Assembly: GCA_050084515.1 (NCBI GenBank)
Contig: CM114274.1
Coordinates: 22,506,001 to 22,570,000, forward strand
From: Blasia pusilla
Lineage: Eukaryota; Marchantiophyta; Marchantiopsida; Blasiales
Length of the DNA stretch: 64,000 nucleotides
Direction: 5' to 3'
Shown: in pieces, positions 58,075 through 64,000 of the stretch
How the letters are laid out: each line of letters opens with the position of its first letter
How positions within the stretch are numbered: the first letter of the stretch is position 1
Notes under the pieces: generated by a model
Told to the model about the DNA's origin: nothing
The model's input: only the letters and a program-made list of their open reading frames with translations
The model's database searches: none
Position numbers and translations under genes: made by a program

Positions 58075-59365
58075 CAGAGAGAGATGGCGACCTTAGCAAA
58101 GATTTAGCAAAGTGCCATCACTTGGCCTAGTGATTTGATTGAGGGACATGTCCATGCAGAGGATACTCCGTTCTCGACATTTCTATGGAGAGGAGTGTTA
58201 TGGTGGTTGCATCATTGCGGTGGAGGAGAGGTGCCGCTGTGGGGCTCGACTGAGGAGCTTCAACGATTGGCAGATGCGCACGTGCAGACCGCGTGGAGCG
58301 AGGCGTTTGCACCAGAGCGTGACGGGTCTGAGGAACCTGAGGTAGCGGGGAGTGCTACGATGACACCCTTGGATACTACACCCATTGTGTGGTGTACCCC
58401 AGAGGAGGGTATTCTAGTGTTAGATCTCTTTGGAGGGATTAGCACCGGGTTAGCTGCTGTTTTGCGGCAGGAGTGCGAGTGACAAAGAATACTTGTATGT
58501 GGAGAGTGATGATGTTGCGAGGCGCGTCTCACTACGACATGTGGTGCAATTACGCCTACGTTTTCCCGACTTATTGTCTGCGTCCGCAGTACAGGGGTAC
58601 CAGAGTTCCCTACCGAGGGATATTTTGTTGTTGGGGCGAGGACTTAGAGCGGGTAGGGCATTGATTTGGTCATTTCGGTTGGCCATGTCGGGCCAATCGA
58701 GGCCGGACGAGGCAGCGGGTTGGCTCACACTCGGTCCAGGTTGTTTTGGGAGATGTTGAGGGTCTTACGGCGATTGCGGGAGCACCGGTCTCGTTCTCAC
58801 CTACATTCGGAGAATGTGCCGATCTTAGAGACTCTGTGTCACGGGTCGTGATGAGTGCTCATCAGGTGCGTGCCTGGATCGGCCCAACAGTGTTCTTGGA
58901 TGCGGCGAGTGTAGGTTCTAGAGCCCATCGCCCGCGTCTATGGTAGACCAACTTGGTGCCCCATGCGGTGTTATGGAGGGCGTATGCGAGAGTGGAGCGC
59001 CCCTCCCCTTTGTTAGTGGATTCCATTTCGATCCAGTCGCCGATCACAGCAAAGTGAGGCACGATGATCGACCACCGCCGCGTGGTCAGGGGTAGCGGGC
59101 GCGGCGCAGCCTTGCCCACGTTTGTGAGTTTTCCCGCTTCCTATGCATACAAGGAGGCCGGTCCTGGCTTGGTTTGGGATGACCAGGTTCAGCGGTTGGT
59201 GGAGCCCAACGCCGACGAGAGAGAGCGAGCGATGGGATTTCCCACAGGAGTGACGGCAATACCATTAGTGTCAGAGGCATCACGACGCCATGTCTTGGGT
59301 CAGGCAATGGACCTGAACTGCTTGACATGGATCCTCAACTTGGGAGTGGCTGAGCAGCGTTATAT
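58075..59365 (+). pseudogene. DNMT3-like C5-cytosine DNA methyltransferase, copy 5
   Basis: Motif I is LVLDLFGGISTGLAAVL (near 58,413) and motif II LYVESDDVARRVSLRHV (58,493-58,545, another frame). In motif IV the Cys codon is TGT (58,686-58,688), but one base is missing right after it. Motif VI is SENVPIL (near 58,810), motif VIII AHRPRLW followed by a stop (TAG for TGG) near 58,925, motif IX ERERAMGFPTGVTA (near 59,220) and motif X SRRHVLGQAMDLN (near 59,280). The last 216 codons (59,064-59,714) are open and run on into the linker before RT. At least four small indels break the frame. Motif order and the short target-recognition region fit DNMT3. Confidence 0.85.
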
Positions 59366-59682
59366 GAGATCGCGACAGATCACAGCGGTTGCGTTGGGGA
59401 GCCCCATGCCTACCGAGACGGTGGAGGCAGTGGCTGGGGGCGAGACCCGAGGAGATCTACGCACCAGGGAAGATCGGGAGAGACACCCTTGGACTTCTTG
59501 GGATGTTTTGAAGGTACGCAAGGAGATGATAGCCACAAAGATTGAGCATGGTTTCGGCACGCACGTGGAGGAGATCGAGTTTGCAGCTGGTCGCAGGAGA
59601 GCGGCCGAGTGTTGTTGTTCGAGACGGGGTTGCACCATAGCAACCACCGATACCCGCGCCGGAGAGTCCTACCCTAGTCACG

Positions 59683-61085
59683 ATGGAGACTTGGGAGCCA
59701 GATATGGGCCCTAAGTTGACAGGAGGAGAGCGGCGCCGAATACATCACTTCCTCAGGAGTTATAGGAGCTCCTTTGCGTTTAGCATGGAGGATTTGGGTA
59801 CGTTGAAGGGACCGGGATCCGCATTGAGTTGTCGAGTGATATGCCGATCTTAAGCGACCCCTGCTGTACGATGATATGGAGAGGGCTCGATTGAGTAGGA
59901 GCCAAGACTTGGTCGGAGCAGACTAGTGGAGATGTCGCATGGGGAGTATGCACCCATCGTCATGCCCGCCAAGAAGGATGTGCATGGCAACGGACGGATA
60001 GGCGGATGTGTGGGGATTACCGACCTATCAATCGGCGTGCATTTAAGTCCAATAGGTATGCCATGCCCACCCCGAGGAGATCTTTGATGCGATTGGTCAC
60101 GCAAAGGTCTTGATTCATTGATTTTGGTGGATACCATCAATTGCCTATCAGATTGGAGGACAGGCAGAAGACGGCATTTTGGGGCATCGATCCTCACGGG
60201 AAGGATTGTTTGTACCAGTGGCGGTTCTTATCATTTGGGTTAAAGAACGCCCCGGCTGAGTTTCAGAGGGTCATGGATAGGATCTTGGCTGGTCTGGATT
60301 TTGCTAGGTGTTATATTGATGACATTGTAGTCTTTAGCGCCACGGTTGAGGAGCATGAGCAACATCTAGAGGAGGTATTTCGGCGATTGCAATTACATGG
60401 GCTGAAGCTACATCCAGGCAAGTGCAAGTTCTTCTACGACCAGATTGAGTACTTGGGTCATACGATATACCCAGGGGGCCTTGGTATCTAACAGACGAAG
60501 GTAGAGGCTATCTCACGCATTCCACGCCCTACAGATGTGAGCCGTGTTCGCGCATTCATGGGATTGGCGAACTTCTATCGGCGATACGTCAAGGGATTCA
60601 GTTCGATTGCAAAGCCGCTGACCTTGCTCACCAAGGTGGATCACGAGTGGCATCGGGGATGAGCAAGAGCGAGCATTTCGTTGCTCAGGGCGAGTTGACG
60701 TCCGCACCCATCTTGAGGAGACCGATCGAGTGCGTCCTTTCGATTGCACACATATTGGAGCATGTTGGGGCTTGGGAGGTGCTCACCCAACATGATGATG
60801 AGGGTAGAGAGTTTCGGTGGCTTACGCTAGTCGCTCGAACAACGCCAGAGAGGCGGCTCGTATGAGGGTGAGTGCTTGGTGCGGTGTAATTGCGCATTTT
60901 AGGTGTTACTTATTTGGCAATCCCTTTACCATCATCATCGATCATCAACCATCAAGTGGTTGATGGAGTCCGACAAGCTTACAGGAAGCTTGCGAGATGG
61001 GCTCTGTTGTTGCAGGAGTATGATTTTCGGTGGTACATAGACTCGAACGCTCAACCAGGATGAGATGGGTTGAGTCATTACCCAT
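59683..61085 (+). pseudogene. Reverse transcriptase / RNase H, copy 5
   Basis: It starts METWEPDMGPKLT (59,683). MCGDYRPINRR lies near 60,008. An open stretch (60,141-60,491) carries FGLKNAPAEFQRVMDRIL, the catalytic YIDD (60,312-60,323), and GKCKFFYDQIEYLGHT. The connection VRAFMGLANFYRRYVKGF lies near 60,550. RNase H is fragmented by small indels: AHFRCYLFGNP-like text near 60,890 and DHQP near 60,940. The polymerase copies element RNA to DNA, and RNase H removes the RNA strand. Confidence 0.78.
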
Positions 61086-62390
61086 GCCCGAGTCGAGATG
61101 CGATCGGAGCTCGATGGCATGGAGAGAGTGATGAGGAGTCGGTGCCAGGATGGCACGCGTCGCCCTATTTAGGCATGTTGGCTATGGAGAGCGAGTGTGG
61201 AGACCGATGGCGAGGTCTAGTGGAGAGTCTTTGGATCCCAAGGCGGTGAGGACACGACAAGTGGTCGAGATATTCATGATGATGGAGTAGTCTTAAAGTA
61301 CCTTCAGATGGCGACCTTGCGAGCACCATGGATGCTAGAGAGCGGGATCGGATCCCTGGCCGGGCGAGGCGGTTCCGTTGGGGGGACACATGTTTTGAGG
61401 GTTTGGGAGGATGGCAGAGTACGCGAGTGCCGCATCCTTTGCAGAGAGCACGACTAGTGCAAAGCATGCCCACGAGGAGTTGGGTCACTTTGGGGTGAAG
61501 CGGACGTATAGCTTGCTCCGATTCAGTATTGGTGGCGAGGCATGCAGACCGGCGTTCAGCAGCTTTGTTGCCGGTGCATGGTGTGTGATCGGGTCCAAGC
61601 ATCGTTCAATGCTCCGACTCACGATTGCATCCATTACCGATCATGGGCTTAGGGTATAGATGGAGTTTGGATTTTGCAGGACCTTTGCCCTTGACGGAGC
61701 ATCACAGTCGTTATGTGTTGGTGATGGTCGAGCACTTCTCGAAGTGGATCGAGTTGGTTGCATTGCCTGACAAAGCAAGTGAGGGAGTAGCTTATGCCTT
61801 CCTTGACAGAGTCTTTGAGTCATTATGGCGCACCTGGTGAGGTGTTGATGCACCAGGTACCAAGTTTTGCGGTGAGTTCCAGGCCTTGTGTGATCAGGCG
61901 CTGATCGACCACCGCACGACTTCGCGAGATCATCCTGAGGCGGATGGATTAGCGTAGAGAGTTGTGCAGACGGTGAAGAGGGGTTTACGCAAGTATGGCT
62001 TGGAGAGAGGTCACCTAGGAGATTGGGACCTCCAGTTGCCATGGTTGGCGATGGGATACAGATTCAGCAGGCAAGCATCCTTAGCGTCTTTTTCACCGTA
62101 CTTGCTACTTTATGGCCGAGAGCCAGATTTACCTGCGGCCATTCGTCGAGATGCTGGTGAGGTGCTGAACCTTGATGACCCAGATGTATGGGTGCGAGCA
62201 TGTTCTCAGAGGGCTGAGTTATTTCGGAGAGTGATGTCCATGGCGTTCGAGACCTTGGCGATTGCACAGCATCGAGATACGTTGAGGTATGCGACTATTC
62301 GAGGTGGTGGTTATCGACCAACTATCCGGAGGTTTCATCAGGGAGATTATGTCTATTTGCAGCAGACGGCACCGACGACGTTGGATGTGA
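61086..62390 (+). pseudogene. DDE integrase, copy 5
   Basis: The zinc site AHEELGHFGVKRTYSLL lies near 61,468 and its second half (RCMVCD) near 61,575. The core begins LGYRWSLDFAGPLPLTEHHSRY (first Asp, 61,668). The second Asp region (elsewhere LTDQGTEF) is shifted by an indel at about 61,847. The Glu region HPEADGLA is followed by a stop at 61,953. From 61,964 a 250-codon frame stays open to the end of the polyprotein. This is a retroviral-type DDE integrase. No tyrosine recombinase is present. Confidence 0.78.
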
Positions 62391-62716
62391 CTGCAGGGCG
62401 TACTATCCTGAGAGTGCGTGATATTTTGCCATTGGGTGTTCTCTTGCTGGAGGGACGCGATGGTATGGTATGGAAGGACCATGTGCGTAATTGTGCGCCA
62501 TGTCACCTTCCTAACATTGATGGTACAATAGATCCGAGGTTAGTAGTAGTTCTTGCAGGCTTGCGTTGTATGTTGTGTGGTTCTGCCCGTGGTGCGGTCA
62601 CGATGCTAGTCTGTGATGGGTGTTCGAGAGGATGGCATATGGCATGTTTGACGCCACCTCTCACTAGGGTTCCTCAGGGACGATGGATGTGTCCCAGATG
62701 TACAGAGAGAAGGTAG
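62391..62716 (+). pseudogene. GPY/F-like segment and intact PHD finger, copy 5
   Basis: In the open frame 61,964-62,716 the segment GDYVYLQQT...ILRVRDILPLGVLLLEGRDG resembles the GPY/F module after Gypsy integrase cores. It is followed by CAPCHLPNID and then a PHD finger (62,560-62,705): C-M-L-C, C-D-G-C, W-H-M-A-C and C-P-R-C, with the conserved Trp-His pair and hydrophobic LTPPL before the last pair. This is Cys4-His-Cys3 with normal PHD spacing. The protein stops five residues later. The module is listed as part of a pseudogene because upstream frames are broken, but it is itself intact. Confidence 0.87.
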
Positions 62717-62877
62717 TTCTATATTCCGACTTGTATCTATGACATGGATGACAAGGAGGCGACTAACGATGGGGCCACATGAGCACCCGGCCTTCTTGCT
62801 CTTAGCGTTCGAGAGATGTATGTCATGGTAGGTAGGGATAGATGGCTATCTGGAGTTAGAGGGACCTAACCACCAGC

Positions 62878-62887
62878 TAGGGGGGCG
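62878..62887 (+). promoter_or_regulatory. Putative polypurine tract, copy 5
   Basis: TAGGGGGGCG lies directly before B1, at the same place as in copy 3. It is the likely plus-strand primer. Confidence 0.5.
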
Positions 62888-63015
62888 ATTGGAGATATTT
62901 TGGTTCTTCTTGTCTCGTTGTTTGGATGCCATGAGTTAGCATGGGATCATGCGTGTTTGTATGTATGTTCGGTGACAGCGATGTATGTTGTGTAGCGATG
63001 TGTATGCGCACGACA
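62888..63015 (+). repeat. Terminal repeat unit B1, copy 5
   Basis: 128 bp beginning ATTGGAGATATTTTGG and ending GCGCACGACA. It differs from B2 (63,531-63,658) at three positions. Confidence 0.92.
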
Positions 63016-63017
63016 GC

Positions 63018-63530
63018 TGTCACGTCTTTTAGGATAGATCGGTGGGATCTAATAGAGCGCCTTTATGAGTAGTGGAGGACACGCCCAGTAGGTCGAGGGT
63101 GACCTGCTGAGGCCCTTGGAAACCTGAGATAGCAGGTTTTCCCTTCGTTTCGGCTCATTTGGAGCCATATTGAGGAACTTACTATTTTAGGTGAGTACCA
63201 TTTTGAGTATATGATCGACTTACTATTTTTGGTAAGTGGCCCTTGACCTCCTACATCAGGTCAAGAGCCAAGGAGGTGACTTGGGAGAATAGGTTACCAT
63301 GGAGAGAGCTTGGGAGAGGGGAGGGGTATACCTCAAGGAGAGAGAGCTTGAGAGCTGATTCTCTCTTTGTTGAACCTCTTGGCATGAGGCGGCGGAGCTA
63401 TGGTACCTTGCCTTGTGAGTGTAACCCAAGCCTCTCATTAGGAGAGTGGGTTTGGTTTGACATGAGAGAAAGTGCACACCTTTGAGAGCTATGGTGTGAG
63501 ATGGTGGAGAGAGAGATTGGATCTTACTTT
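63018..63530 (+). repeat. Terminal repeat unit A2, copy 5
   Basis: 513 bp matching A1. It is joined to B1 through the two bases GC, which makes the junction a perfect 10-bp palindrome, GACAGCTGTC. Confidence 0.92.
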
Positions 63531-63658
63531 ATTGGAGATATTTTGGTTCTTCTTGTCTCGTTGTTTGGATGCCATGAGTTAGCATGGGATCATGCGTGTT
63601 TGTGTGTGTGTTCGCTGACAGCGATGTATGTTGTGTAGCGATGTGTATGCGCACGACA
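63531..63658 (+). repeat. Terminal repeat unit B2 and right end of copy 5
   Basis: 128 bp, ends GACA, followed by the ATCC target duplication. Confidence 0.92.
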
Positions 63659-64000
63659 ATCCTCCTCAACAAGGATGCATGTAGCACAAGGTCATAGCAA
63701 TCCTCCAAACAATGAAACAACATTTGAAGGAAGGAGATATCATGGCAAGAGTTGAATAGTAATTTCAACATACCAATAGAAATACATAGAATTACACGTA
63801 CATATAGCATACAAGTAGAAGTACCTCATATATATCCATATATATGCTTTACATATAAGTACATCTCATATGGCTATTTTTGTTCATTGTGTCCTCAATG
63901 AAGTTCAATTATGTCTTAATGTAAACTCTCAAGATCTCCCTTGAAATCCCCTACCAAGGCATGACAAAAGGCTGTAGATATCATTGTAAGAGCATCCGCA
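63659..64000 (+). pseudogene. Harbinger transposase C-terminus and downstream region
   Basis: After the second ATCC the frame interrupted at 53,345 continues DPPQQGCM, a TAG (possibly a former CAG), then HKVIAILQTMKQHLKEGDI and MARVE, ending at TAG-TAA (63,757-63,762). The remaining bases are AT-rich with ATATATCCATATATA near 63,828 and no recognised feature. The element's right terminus is beyond the window. Confidence 0.65.

Larger units (their letters stand above)
53346..63658 (+). mobile_element. DNMT-encoding Ty3/Gypsy-type element, copy 5 (complete, 10,313 bp)
   Basis: Ends TGTCACGTC...GCGCACGACA, flanked by ATCC on both sides inside the Harbinger transposase. Internal order: A1, leader, gag, linker, protease, methyltransferase, RT, RNase H, integrase, PHD finger, purine tract, B1, A2, B2. 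A1 and A2 differ at roughly 9 positions in 512 and B1 and B2 at 3 in 128, so insertion is comparatively recent. Despite this, the body has many 1-3-base indels, concentrated at 58,000-61,900. Confidence 0.92.

Noticed and set aside
61086-62390. Tyrosine recombinase, as expected for split direct repeats of the PAT/Ngaro type
   Set aside because: No such domain was seen in any copy. A retroviral-type integrase with H-H-C-C and D-D-E is clearly present.
53346-63658. Ordinary LTRs as the explanation of the terminal repeats
   Set aside because: An A-B LTR would need B after A1, and a B-A LTR would need B before A1. Neither is present in copy 5, whose outer ends are fixed by the target duplication. 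Copy 1 also lacks B after A.

Overview
The window is plant (streptophyte) nuclear DNA and is almost entirely nested, decayed transposable elements around one split, low-copy host gene. Signs of a plant are Ty3/Gypsy, Copia, L1-type LINE, PIF/Harbinger, hAT and Helitron relics side by side, canonical GT-AG introns, and a predicted transit peptide on the host gene. The sequence does not identify the species. The dominant element carries a DNMT3-like methyltransferase. Host DNMT3 genes are known from charophytes, bryophytes, lycophytes, ferns and gymnosperms but not flowering plants, so a non-flowering lineage with a large repetitive genome is plausible. This is inference.

Five copies of one unusual Ty3/Gypsy-type family dominate: copy 1 (1-11,151, +), copy 2 (11,152-15,999, -), copy 3 (23,628-28,657, +), copy 4 (42,490-46,243, +) and copy 5 (53,346-63,658, +). 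The reconstructed order is gag with zinc knuckle and Gly/Arg-rich tail, a conserved linker, aspartic protease, a C5-cytosine DNA methyltransferase with motifs I, II, IV, VI, VIII, IX and X in canonical order, reverse transcriptase, RNase H, a DDE integrase, and a C-terminal PHD finger where chromoviruses carry a chromodomain. Copy 5 is a complete 10,313-bp insertion inside a Harbinger transposase gene with a 4-bp target duplication (ATCC). Its ends are not ordinary LTRs but split direct repeats, A1 - body - B1 - A2 - B2 (A about 512 bp, B 128 bp). That layout is known from PAT/Ngaro tyrosine-recombinase retrotransposons, yet this element has a DDE integrase and TG...CA ends. Copy 3 has the same B1-A2-B2 tail.

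Between these copies: 16.0-20.0 kb holds two CACTA-like termini, a 350-bp tandem satellite and long (CT)n and (AG)n tracts in inverted orientation. 20.9-23.6 kb is an L1-like LINE with a 5' inversion of the twin-priming type. 28.66-28.93 kb is the chromodomain end of an ordinary chromovirus. 30.95-31.28 kb is a 330-bp Harbinger MITE. 31.59-35.64 kb is the host gene, modelled as seven exons and 296 residues with a transit-peptide-like N-terminus and four membrane segments. 35.76-39.9 kb holds, on the minus strand, a DUF659/hAT fragment, a Copia element, and a LINE with ORF1 and ORF2 fused at its 3' side to the Copia. 46.6-51.6 kb has a Helitron helicase scrap, tandem repeats and a hAT transposase relic. 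51.8-53.3 kb plus 63.66 kb onward is the Harbinger element split by copy 5.

Nearly every transposon gene is broken. The exception is one uninterrupted 479-codon RT-integrase frame in copy 4, which lacks RNase H. The methyltransferase, the PHD finger and the split repeats together make this family the feature most worth pursuing.
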